From positions 124,001 to 188,000 of the forward strand of contig NZ_QMFA01000002.1 of NCBI RefSeq assembly GCF_003285005.1: 64,000 nt of DNA, in the 5' to 3' direction. Below, in pieces: positions 45,164 to 53,869 of the stretch. The DNA is from Paenibacillus sp. YN15 (lineage in GTDB: Bacteria; Bacillota; Bacilli; Paenibacillales; NBRC-103111). A program made the translations under genes and the position numbers. The stretch's first letter is position 1; each line of letters opens with the position of its first letter. The notes beneath the pieces are model-generated. The model saw nothing but the letters and a program-made list of their open reading frames with translations, had not been told where the DNA came from and ran no database searches.

Positions 45164-46696
45164 ATGGAAAAGCAGGAATTGAGGATTAAGCTGCTGCCTG
45201 ACGAATACTGGTGGGGAGGGCGTGCGGCGGACGGGCGCAGGATGCCGTATGGCGCTATGGCGTTGTTCCAGGCGGATTTGGCCGTTAACCATGGCGGCAA
45301 TCAGGCTTGCCCCCTGCTCCTCTCCAGCAAAGGGAGATATGTATGGAGCGAGGAGCCCTTTGCTTTTCAATTTGGGGATGGGGAGCTGCTGGTTACCGGG
45401 GATCAGGAGCAGGAGCTGCTGCTGGGAGAGGGGCATAAGACCTTGCGCGGGGCTTACCGGCATGTGTCCCGCAGCTTTTTCCCGCCTGTGCCGGTTCTTC
45501 CCGAAGAGCTGCTGTTCACCGCGCCCCAATACAATCTATGGATCGAGCTGCTCTATGAGCCTACCCAGGAGAAGGTGCTGGAATACGCGGAAAAGGTATT
45601 GGCCCATGGGATGCCCCCCGGTGTGATCATGATCGACGACAACTGGCATGAGCCCTACGGAACCTGGACCTTCCATTCCGGGCGTTTTCCTGACCCCAAG
45701 AGGATGATCGATAAGCTCCATGCCATGGGCTTTCAGGTTATGCTGTGGGTATGCCCGTTTATCAGTCCGGATTCCCAGGTCTTCCGCAAGCTGGAGCCTG
45801 CCGGGGTTCTGCTGAAGGACCGGAATGGCAGAACGGCTCTGCGCAAATGGTGGAACGGGTACAGCGCGGTGCTGGATTGCACGAATCCCGGCGCAGTACA
45901 GTGGATTCACGGACAGTTGGATTTTTTGCAAAGGGAATATGGGGTGGATGGCTTCAAGCTGGATGCCGGGGATGTGGATTTCTATGAACCCGACGATATG
46001 GCCTATGCGGCAGGGACAACCCCCAGCGGACAATGCGAGGCATGGGCCCGGGTCGGGCTCAGATACAAGCTGAATGAATACCGGGCTTGCTGGAAGCTAG
46101 CCGGGCAGCCTCTGGTTCAGCGCCTGAAGGACAAACGCCACGAATGGCAAGGCAACGGATTGGATGCGTTGATCCCGGACGGCCTGGCCCAAGGTTTGCT
46201 TGGGTATGCCTACACATGCCCGGATATGATCGGCGGCGGGGAGTTCTCCAGCTTCACCTCCGCCAAGCTGGATCAGGAGCTGTTTGTTCGCTCGGCCCAG
46301 TGCTCCGCATTGTTTCCCATGATGCAATTTTCGGCGGCGCCTTGGCGGGTTTTGGATGAGGAGCACCGGCAATATTGTGTGGAAGCCGCACAGCTCCATG
46401 CCCAATTCGGGCCGGAAATTCTGGAGCTGGCCAGAGAGTCCGCCCAAACCGGGGAGCCGATTTTGCGGCATATGGCCTATGTATTTCCCAATGAGGGCAT
46501 GGAAACGGTTCTGGATCAATTCATGCTGGGGGACAGTGTGCTGGTGGCCCCAGTTGTCACCCAAGGCATGCGGAGCAGAACAGTCCGGTTTCCCGCAGGC
46601 GTATGGGAGGGGGAGGACGGAAGTGTGGTGGAAGGGCCGGCAGTCCAGCCTATTGAGGCGCCTCTGAACAGACTTCCCCGGTACAGGAAAAGGTGA
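45164..46696 (+). CDS. Glycoside hydrolase family 31 enzyme (short form)
   Basis: A 510-residue protein, shorter than usual GH31 enzymes (650-800). The nucleophile is D267 in GVDGFKLDAGDVDF; MIDDNWHEPYGTWTFHSGRF and LWVCPFISPDS are barrel strands of this group, and CPDMIGGGEFSSF probably carries the acid/base. There is no signal peptide. The N-terminal beta domain is reduced to about 110 residues. GGAGTGATC stands before the ATG. It is probably an alpha-galactosidase or alpha-glucosidase-like enzyme; substrate unknown. It is divergent from AraC and followed by GH78. Confidence 0.85.
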   Translation: MEKQELRIKLLPDEYWWGGRAADGRRMPYGAMALFQADLAVNHGGNQACPLLLSSKGRYVWSEEPFAFQFGDGELLVTGDQEQELLLGEGHKTLRGAYRHVSRSFFPPVPVLPEELLFTAPQYNLWIELLYEPTQEKVLEYAEKVLAHGMPPGVIMIDDNWHEPYGTWTFHSGRFPDPKRMIDKLHAMGFQVMLWVCPFISPDSQVFRKLEPAGVLLKDRNGRTALRKWWNGYSAVLDCTNPGAVQWIHGQLDFLQREYGVDGFKLDAGDVDFYEPDDMAYAAGTTPSGQCEAWARVGLRYKLNEYRACWKLAGQPLVQRLKDKRHEWQGNGLDALIPDGLAQGLLGYAYTCPDMIGGGEFSSFTSAKLDQELFVRSAQCSALFPMMQFSAAPWRVLDEEHRQYCVEAAQLHAQFGPEILELARESAQTGEPILRHMAYVFPNEGMETVLDQFMLGDSVLVAPVVTQGMRSRTVRFPAGVWEGEDGSVVEGPAVQPIEAPLNRLPRYRKR

Positions 46697-46780
46697 GGCG
46701 GCAATCCCGCAAGGGGAGAGGGAGCCGCCGCAGTGTGAAGGTTGCTTGAGGGAAAATCTCATGATGGGAGTGCAGCGGCT

Positions 46781-48478
46781 ATGATTCCTTCCTGGAAAAA
46801 TCTAACGGTTCAGCCGGAACCGCGTACCCGCTATTATCTCAATCCCGCCCGTATTGTCTGGCAATCGGCGGAGCCGGGGGCTGTTTTGGAACGTCCTGAG
46901 CTGCTGCTGTCCGGGCGGGACGGCCAGTCCTTGCTGAGTGCGGCCATGGATCAGGTGTGTATTGTAAGCCATAAAGGCAGCGCCCCGGGATTTCTGCTGG
47001 ATTTTGGCACAGAGCTTCATGGCGGCGTGCAAATTTGCATTGTCGGCGGCAGCAATAAGGAGAGGAGAACGGCAAGGTTCCGCGTCCGCTTCGGGGAATC
47101 CGCCATGGAGGCCATGAGCGAGCTGGGCGGGGTGACGAATGCAACGAATAATCATGCGGTGCGGGACGGGATTTTCGAGGTCAGCTTTATGGGGGCGGAG
47201 GAAATCGGGAACAGCGGGTTCCGGTTTGTGCGCATTGATTTTTTGGATGAGGGCCATTTTGTGCAGCTGCTCAGCGTCCGTGCCGTTGCGGTTATGCATG
47301 ATGCGGAATACAAAGGCAGCTTCCGCTGCAATGACGGGCTGCTGAACCGGGTATGGGACACCGGGGCGTACACTGTGCATCTGAATATGCAGGATTATTT
47401 GTGGGACGGCATCAAGCGGGACCGGCTGGTGTGGACAGGGGACATGCATCCGGAGACCTCCACCCTGCAGGCAGTGTTCGGGTATCATGAGGTGGTGCCG
47501 CGGAGCCTGGATTTTATCCGGAACGAAAGCCCGCTGCCGGGCTGGATGACCACCTTTCCCACCTATTCCATCTGGTGGGTTCTGATTCACCACGATTGGT
47601 ACATGCATAACGGAGACTTAAGCTACTTGCTGGAGCAGCGGGCATATATGACAGGGCTTCTCCGCCAGTTGGCCGGCTGCATCCGGGAGGACGGCACGGT
47701 GGACATCCCCAATCCGTTCCTGGACTGGCCCTCCTCCACCAACCCGGAAGGGGTGCGGGCAGGGGCGCATGCTTTATTCATCTGGTGTATGGAGGCGGGA
47801 GTGAAGCTATGCGGGTGGATGGATGAGCCGGAAACGGCGGAGCTGTGCCGGAGGAGCGCCGCCAAGCTGCGCACGGTGACACCCGGTCACAATAAGAGCA
47901 AGCAGGCGGCTGCCCTGATGGCCTTGGTGGGGCTGCTTGACTCCGGGAAAACCAATGATGAGGTGATTGCGCCGGATTCGCCCAAGGGCTACTCCACCTT
48001 CTACGGGTATTATATTCTGAAGGCCCGCGGCGAGGCGGGGGATATCCGGGGCAGCCTGGACAGCATCCGGTCCTATTGGGGCGGCATGTTGTCTCTGGGG
48101 GCCACCACCTTCTGGGAGGATTTCGATATTGGCTGGCTGGAAAATGCGGCCCGGATCGATGAGCTGACACCGGCAGGCAAAGTGGATGTGCACGGCTCCT
48201 ACGGCGGCTATTGCTACCAGGGGTACCGGCACAGTCTGTGCCATGGCTGGGCATCGGGCCCAACGGCCTGGCTGTCGGAGTACGTGCTGGGCATCCGCCC
48301 GGTGGAGCCGGGCTGCAGGACCATCCGCGTTGCGCCCAGGCTAGGCGATCTGGAATGGGCGGAGGGGACGTTTCCCACGCCGCATGGCATCGTCAGGGTG
48401 AAGCATACGAAGCAGCCGGACGGGTCAGTCCGTTCGGAGATTGAAGCGCCGGAGGGAGTTACGGTGCTTCGGGGATAA
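46781..48478 (+). CDS. Alpha-L-rhamnosidase, GH78 family
   Basis: A 565-residue cytoplasmic enzyme made of an N-terminal beta-sandwich (to about 180) and the alpha/alpha barrel. DGIKRDRLVWTGDMHPETST is the GH78-type catalytic loop, and the C-terminal VLGIRPVEPGCRTIRVAPRL with GTFPTPHGIVRVK is the typical closing beta domain. It is shorter than most GH78 enzymes (about 900) and lacks extra N-terminal modules. ATG 46781 is preferred over an upstream TTG. It would release rhamnose from rhamnogalacturonan or glycosides. Confidence 0.85.
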   Translation: MIPSWKNLTVQPEPRTRYYLNPARIVWQSAEPGAVLERPELLLSGRDGQSLLSAAMDQVCIVSHKGSAPGFLLDFGTELHGGVQICIVGGSNKERRTARFRVRFGESAMEAMSELGGVTNATNNHAVRDGIFEVSFMGAEEIGNSGFRFVRIDFLDEGHFVQLLSVRAVAVMHDAEYKGSFRCNDGLLNRVWDTGAYTVHLNMQDYLWDGIKRDRLVWTGDMHPETSTLQAVFGYHEVVPRSLDFIRNESPLPGWMTTFPTYSIWWVLIHHDWYMHNGDLSYLLEQRAYMTGLLRQLAGCIREDGTVDIPNPFLDWPSSTNPEGVRAGAHALFIWCMEAGVKLCGWMDEPETAELCRRSAAKLRTVTPGHNKSKQAAALMALVGLLDSGKTNDEVIAPDSPKGYSTFYGYYILKARGEAGDIRGSLDSIRSYWGGMLSLGATTFWEDFDIGWLENAARIDELTPAGKVDVHGSYGGYCYQGYRHSLCHGWASGPTAWLSEYVLGIRPVEPGCRTIRVAPRLGDLEWAEGTFPTPHGIVRVKHTKQPDGSVRSEIEAPEGVTVLRG

Positions 48479-48493
48479 CCTCATATGGTTGAA

Positions 48494-48528
48494 CAACAAG
48501 CTGCCAAGCGATTGGCGGCTTGTTTTTT
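48494..48528 (+). terminator. Rho-independent terminator of the GH31-GH78 operon
   Basis: AACAAGCTGCCA and TGGCGGCTTGTT pair (one G-T) around AGCGAT, followed by a run of T. Confidence 0.9.
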
Positions 48529-48569
48529 GCACGCATGGGGGGCGTCCCCGACGACGATGGTGATCCAGC

Positions 48570-48746
48570 CGGACAGAGGTTCCGTTATTTTTCGGAAAAT
48601 CGGCGTTTTTTCTTTTATGCGGACAGAGAATCCGTTATGTGGGCCAAAACAGCCGGTGTGATGGTGTTTTCGGAGAGATAGCGTACCGTGTGTCCGTGAA
48701 ATTTGCAAAAGAGCTTATTTGTGAGAAATAACGGAACGTCGGTCCG
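48570..48746. repeat. Three-copy repeat CGGACAGAGGTTCCGTTAT
   Basis: Copies at 48570-48588 and 48620-48638 are direct (two differences); 48728-48746 is inverted (two differences). They lie in a 665-base gap (48529-49193) in which I see no convincing gene; the 93-codon antisense ORF is low-complexity chance. A 38-codon frame (about 49066-49182, start MEGGGESSITKR) ends just before the ribosome site of the next gene and is noted only as a possibility. Confidence 0.6.
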
Positions 48747-49193
48747 GATAGCGGGGAGATGGGGGCTGCTGATGAGCGAATGGTGGTACGCGGGGGCTCA
48801 GCAGGGGGCGTAGGCTGGTCCAACGGGCAAACGGGGGCAGAAGCAGTCCGATGAGCAGCGGGTGGTGAAACGCGGGGGCCCGATAGGCGGATTGACGAAC
48901 GGAAGCGGCCGCTCAACCAGTCGTGACAGCGCCGCCGACCACCTCAAGCCGTTGCAACCGATGTGCTCCAGATAACATTCTTGCGGAAATCGCGCAAATG
49001 TGTTGCCAGGATTATATACCGACCGGATACCCGGCTTTTATAATCAAAAGGGAAAATCCTGGAATATGGAAGGAGGCGGTGAAAGCAGCATAACGAAGCG
49101 CGCATACCCAATGCACCAAGCAAAAGCCGCCTCGACCGGGCGGCGGGTTAACATCTTGACGAAAGGATTTTATAAACGTTAGGGGAGACGCAG

Positions 49194-52100
49194 ATGTACC
49201 AACGATGCAAACCGACTATATGCAAGCTTATGGCCCTTGTGATGCTGGTTGCCTCCTTGTTCGGCACCGGAAGCGCCGGTGTGCTGGCGGCAGGGGATAC
49301 CGCCAACAGCCGAAAAACGGATGTGTGGGATTTCGGCGGTGTACAAGCAGCGGGGAGCAATTATACCAATCAGATTACGGTGGATACGCTCAACGGATTA
49401 ACCGAGAATGTGCAAAAAGGCTGGTTTAGCAAGAACACAACCTTTGGCGATCTGACGGTGGTGACGCCGGGAAATTACCATCGGCTCTATTACACCGGGA
49501 CATTAACCTATGGAAGCCCGACTACCAAGAAATTTCCCGATGGTTATGAGAATACCGGATCGATCTACAACGCCGGCACAGGCGACGACACAGGCAAGTA
49601 CATCCGGATCGACAATGTGCAGGCAGGCGACATCATCAGCCTTTACGGATTCTCCACCAATACCTCCGGCACAGAAAGCCCCTTAATTAATTTTGCTTTA
49701 ACCGGACAAACCCCCGGGAAAACGATTCTGCAAAATACCGACATCCTAACGGCAAACGGGCAAATCTTTACCTTTTTGGCCACGGATACAGGCTCGTTGA
49801 AGATCTATTTCACTAATACAGGCTCCTGGAAGCCCAATGTGGCCCGGATCACCAGAACCCCCGGCGTCAAGGTGAACGGCATCCTGAACCTGAACGGGTA
49901 TGCGCTGGCAGGACATTCTCTGGTTTTTCAAAATGAGACAACAGGCGGCATCCATTCCGCTGTCCTGAATGCCGACAGCTCCTTTGATGTGACGCTGCCT
50001 GCAGGCTATACCTATACGGCTGCGCTTCTGAACGTCAGCGCGGAATACTCCATTTCCGACCAGTCCAAAACGGTGGTTACCACTCTTGCGGATATTCCCG
50101 ATGGAATCGGGAACATCACACTGGATGTGGCCCAGATTGCCATGGCCAAAGTCAGCGGACAATTGACAGGATTTGACAGCGGCTACGATCTCAGCGCATT
50201 GAAGGTAACCCTGACGCCTCCGGAGGACAGTCTCGCGCCGGTTGTGGAAGCTGCAGTGGATAAGCCGGCCATGACCTATTCGGCCGATGTGAGAGCGGGA
50301 ATCCCGTATATCCTGACCATATCCGGCGTGAATGATTATGAGCTTACCGGCGGAGCCAATGTCCAGATCACCGCGGATACCGTACAGGATATTACAGTGG
50401 TCAAAAGAGCGCTGCACACGGCAACCGGCTCCTTTATCGGTCTGCCTGCGACTGTAACGGTTTCCGGCATCAGCTTTGCCAACGTGGAGGACGGATATGT
50501 CTATCCCGGTACGGTGCAAGCCGGAGGGTACGCCGCAAGTCTGCGGGACGGCGCTTATGCCGTGAAGGCGGTAACCTCGGATTCCGCCTATACCACCGTG
50601 GGCCATGTAGTCGTGAGCGGAAGCGATACGGTAAAGGATATCAAGTTCTCCAGCACAACGCCGCTGCCGTCCCTTCCTCTTGTGCAGGATTTGTATGTGG
50701 GCGACAGCTCCAAGGAAAACAACTATGCCACGGTAAAAGAAGCCCTTGCCGCCGCTGCCCGGATGAATCCCAAAAGCGAGCAGGAGCGGATTACCATCCA
50801 TATTGCCCCGGGCGTCTACCGGGCCCAGCTTAGAATCGAAACCCCCTACATCAGTCTGGTGAATGCCGCGCCGGGACAAGGGGAGGTAAAAATCACCTGG
50901 TATTATGGCGTCGGTTATGTGTATTACAGCGCCAATAAAGGCTATTACAGCGAGGACCATGCCTTTGACAAATTTGCCAAGGGCAGCGTGGATAAATGGG
51001 GGCCCACCGTCTATGTAACCAACAAAGCCACCGGCTTCCGGGCGGAAAACATTGTGTTTGAAAACTCCTTCAACAAATATATCACCCAAGAGGAGATTGA
51101 CGACGGTGTTGAAGTGGACCCGGTGAATCCCACCAACCTCACGGTCAGAACCATGAGTCTGGACGCCACCTCCAGGGCGGCCACGGAAAGAGCGGCCGCC
51201 ATCGCCATTGAAGCGGACCGGGTCGAATTTTACAAAAGCAAGTTTCTGTCCAACCAGGACACCTTGTATACCGGCGGCACCCGGATGTATTTCAAGGATT
51301 GCTTTATTGAAGGAAATACGGACTATATTTTCGGCGACGGCAATGTGGTATTCGATAACTGCACTCTGAACTTTGCCGGGTACAGCGATCAGGATTCGTC
51401 GGGGTATATTACAGCGGCGAGCACGGACCCTTCCCGCAAGGGATATTTGTTCCGCGACAGCATGATCACGGGAACCAGTCACGGCAGCTTTAAGGCCCAG
51501 GGCTTTTTCGGACGGCCATGGAGAACCGATGCAGGGGCCAAATTCCTGGACTCCAAGCTTCAGGACCCGTCCGTGATCGTTCTTCAAGGCTGGTCCGGAA
51601 TGAGCAACAATGCGCCGGAAAATGCCCGCTTCTATGAATACAATACCACCTATAACGGAGCGCCGGCAGACACCTCCGCCAGAAGCAGATATGTGCTCAG
51701 CGGCGAAGCGGCAGTAACCGATGTGCGCCAATATTTCGGGAGCGATTGGACACCGGTCTATTACACGGAAGGAACAGTGACCGCCCCCGTATTGAACCCG
51801 GCCATCGGCACAAGTCCCTTCCAGGCCTATCTGAGCTGGCAGCCTGCGGCAAGCAGCATCGGCTCCGTCATCTATACCGTACATCAGGACGGCCAGAAGG
51901 TGGGGACCACCACAGAGCCGGCCTTTACCGTAGACAACCTGGCTCCGGCCACCACGTACAGCTTCCAGGTAATGGCCGTCAATACGGCCGGCAATACCGC
52001 AGCCAGCTCGGTAGTGCAGCTCACCACCGAAATGAGCCAGAGCATTCCTGCCGCTCCGGTGATAACGGCAACGCCGGGGGACAGCAGCGCCACCATCAAC

Positions 52101-53846
52101 TGGGGCACCGTAACCGGCGCCACCTATTACACCGTAAAGGGCATGAAGGCGGGCAATACCGTCTATGACATGGTGTACAGCGTTTCCGGCCCTACGGTAA
52201 CCTCCTACACCTATTCCAATCTGGTGAACGGCACCGCGTATCAGTTTGTGGTTACCGCCTCCAACGCAAACGGGGAAAGTGCCAACTCCAATACTGTGTC
52301 GGTTGTTCCCAGGCAAAAGGGCACATTCACACCGGAGGATTTCATCGGAATGGATGTTGGCAATCCGGATAAAGCAGGCTCATCAAGCTTCAATGACGAA
52401 ACCAACGTATTCACCCTTACCGGCGCCGGAACCGGGATTAACAAAACAATCGACGGCCTGGACCAGCTCTACATGAAGGCGGTCAAACTGAAGGGCGACT
52501 ATTCCATCAGCGCCAAGGTCACATACAGCAGCGGGCTGCTGGGCTTTATGGGGGTAACCATCAGAGAAAGTCTTGATCCCAACAGCTTCCATTACACCCA
52601 GGCCGCCATCAGCACAGGCGGAAGAAGAATGTTCCGCTACAGCGGATCTGCCAACGGCTCCAATACGGCTTTGCCGATAAACGGAACCGCCTACGTGAAG
52701 CTCATCAAGGTCGGAGACAAGATCACCTCGATCATCAGCTCCGCTCCCATACCGGAAAATCCGGTGGCATCGGAAACCCTGGCTATCAGCACAGCGACAG
52801 CCAAGCAGCTGGGACTTGACGCCGACGGAAATCCCAAGGAGCTTTACGCGGGTCTGATGGTAAGCTCCGGCAACTCGACCACGGCCCTGACCGCCAATTT
52901 TGAGGATGTCAGGATTGTGATGACGGACGGCACAGTAGTATTTGATTCCAATGAAGGGAAGCCGGTTGCCCCGAAGAATGTGGCCTCCAAGCCCTACGAT
53001 AAGAGTGCGCTGATCTCCTGGGAGCCGCTGTCCACCGCAACCTCCTACACCGTGAAGCAGAGCGCCAGCGCAAACGGGCCGTTCTCAGAAGCGCAAACCG
53101 TCAGCGGCTCTGTTTATCAGGCGATGATTACCGGTCTGGAAAATGAAAAGACCTACTATTTTGTTGTGACGGCAAGCAATGCCAGCGGTGAGGGTGTTGC
53201 TTCGGAGGTGGTGAGCGTGACCCCCTCCGCCTCCGTTGTGATGCCGCCGGTCATTACCATGACCTCGCCTGCGCCGGCAAGTGAAGTGTTCAGCGCCTTG
53301 GTGCCGATAAGCGGTTCGGTGGACAAGGACAGCACCCTGACCATTACCAATAACGGAAAGACCGTCAAGCCGGACGGAATCCATGACAGCCTCTCTTTAA
53401 CCAAAGGCGGAGCCTTCAGCACAACCCTGATTTTGACTGAGGGAACGAATGAAATCGAGATTAAGGCGCTGGACACCTACGGCAATATGTCTTCGGTGAA
53501 GTACACGGTAGTCTATACGTACAAAGCGGCCCAGATCGGCTTCTATCAGGCAGACGGGACGGCGGCAAGCGGATTGGCTGCGGGCCAGGAGCTTATCGTC
53601 AAGGCTGCGGTGGAAAACTACATCGACGCCCAGCGGGATGCCATACTGGTGATCGGTCTGTACGACGCGCATAACAACCTGGTGAAATTCATCTTCAGCG
53701 CCGAAACCCTGCCCAACGGAACATCCGATACCCTCTATGCCAAGCTGTGGCTGCCGGAGGAAGTGGAGGGATATACGGTTAAGGCGTACATCTGGAATAA
53801 TTTATCAGACGCGCAGCCCATATCCGATGTCATCGTATTGAAGTAA
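49194..53846 (+). CDS. Large secreted pectin methylesterase (CE8) with FN3 modules
   Basis: A 1550-residue exported protein. Signal peptide (1-33); beta-rich N-terminal domains (to about 495); CE8 pectinesterase beta-helix (about 497-860) with catalytic D689 in SNQDTLYTGG, D710 in GNTDYIFGDG and R777 in FGRPWR; FN3 domains (about 863-950, 953-1040); a DUF1349-like domain (1043-1250); FN3 (1254-1345); Ig-like (1349-1440); and a C-terminal domain (1444-1550) that resembles the end of the next protein. It removes methyl groups from pectin so that the lyases can act. GGGGAGACG ribosome site. First gene of a three-gene operon. Confidence 0.93.
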   Translation: MYQRCKPTICKLMALVMLVASLFGTGSAGVLAAGDTANSRKTDVWDFGGVQAAGSNYTNQITVDTLNGLTENVQKGWFSKNTTFGDLTVVTPGNYHRLYYTGTLTYGSPTTKKFPDGYENTGSIYNAGTGDDTGKYIRIDNVQAGDIISLYGFSTNTSGTESPLINFALTGQTPGKTILQNTDILTANGQIFTFLATDTGSLKIYFTNTGSWKPNVARITRTPGVKVNGILNLNGYALAGHSLVFQNETTGGIHSAVLNADSSFDVTLPAGYTYTAALLNVSAEYSISDQSKTVVTTLADIPDGIGNITLDVAQIAMAKVSGQLTGFDSGYDLSALKVTLTPPEDSLAPVVEAAVDKPAMTYSADVRAGIPYILTISGVNDYELTGGANVQITADTVQDITVVKRALHTATGSFIGLPATVTVSGISFANVEDGYVYPGTVQAGGYAASLRDGAYAVKAVTSDSAYTTVGHVVVSGSDTVKDIKFSSTTPLPSLPLVQDLYVGDSSKENNYATVKEALAAAARMNPKSEQERITIHIAPGVYRAQLRIETPYISLVNAAPGQGEVKITWYYGVGYVYYSANKGYYSEDHAFDKFAKGSVDKWGPTVYVTNKATGFRAENIVFENSFNKYITQEEIDDGVEVDPVNPTNLTVRTMSLDATSRAATERAAAIAIEADRVEFYKSKFLSNQDTLYTGGTRMYFKDCFIEGNTDYIFGDGNVVFDNCTLNFAGYSDQDSSGYITAASTDPSRKGYLFRDSMITGTSHGSFKAQGFFGRPWRTDAGAKFLDSKLQDPSVIVLQGWSGMSNNAPENARFYEYNTTYNGAPADTSARSRYVLSGEAAVTDVRQYFGSDWTPVYYTEGTVTAPVLNPAIGTSPFQAYLSWQPAASSIGSVIYTVHQDGQKVGTTTEPAFTVDNLAPATTYSFQVMAVNTAGNTAASSVVQLTTEMSQSIPAAPVITATPGDSSATINWGTVTGATYYTVKGMKAGNTVYDMVYSVSGPTVTSYTYSNLVNGTAYQFVVTASNANGESANSNTVSVVPRQKGTFTPEDFIGMDVGNPDKAGSSSFNDETNVFTLTGAGTGINKTIDGLDQLYMKAVKLKGDYSISAKVTYSSGLLGFMGVTIRESLDPNSFHYTQAAISTGGRRMFRYSGSANGSNTALPINGTAYVKLIKVGDKITSIISSAPIPENPVASETLAISTATAKQLGLDADGNPKELYAGLMVSSGNSTTALTANFEDVRIVMTDGTVVFDSNEGKPVAPKNVASKPYDKSALISWEPLSTATSYTVKQSASANGPFSEAQTVSGSVYQAMITGLENEKTYYFVVTASNASGEGVASEVVSVTPSASVVMPPVITMTSPAPASEVFSALVPISGSVDKDSTLTITNNGKTVKPDGIHDSLSLTKGGAFSTTLILTEGTNEIEIKALDTYGNMSSVKYTVVYTYKAAQIGFYQADGTAASGLAAGQELIVKAAVENYIDAQRDAILVIGLYDAHNNLVKFIFSAETLPNGTSDTLYAKLWLPEEVEGYTVKAYIWNNLSDAQPISDVIVLK

Positions 53847-53869
53847 GGCTTATTTCGGGAGGAACCACT

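Noticed and set aside
48635-48916. 93-codon antisense ORF between GH78 and the esterase
   Set aside because: Ser/Pro/Arg-rich, overlaps the repeat, no ribosome site.
49066-49182. 38-codon ORF ending just before the esterase ribosome site
   Set aside because: Weak ribosome site, no recognisable motif and basic low-information sequence; mentioned in the repeat entry only.
49067-49193. Possible c-di-GMP riboswitch in the esterase leader
   Set aside because: A GCCGCC/GGCGGC hairpin and an A-rich joint are present, but the two-helix aptamer with its tetraloop receptor could not be matched.
49746-52316. 856-codon antisense ORF across the esterase gene
   Set aside because: It is the shadow of the CE8 frame, which has all catalytic residues; the antisense product is Gly/His/Arg-rich with no signal or domain.
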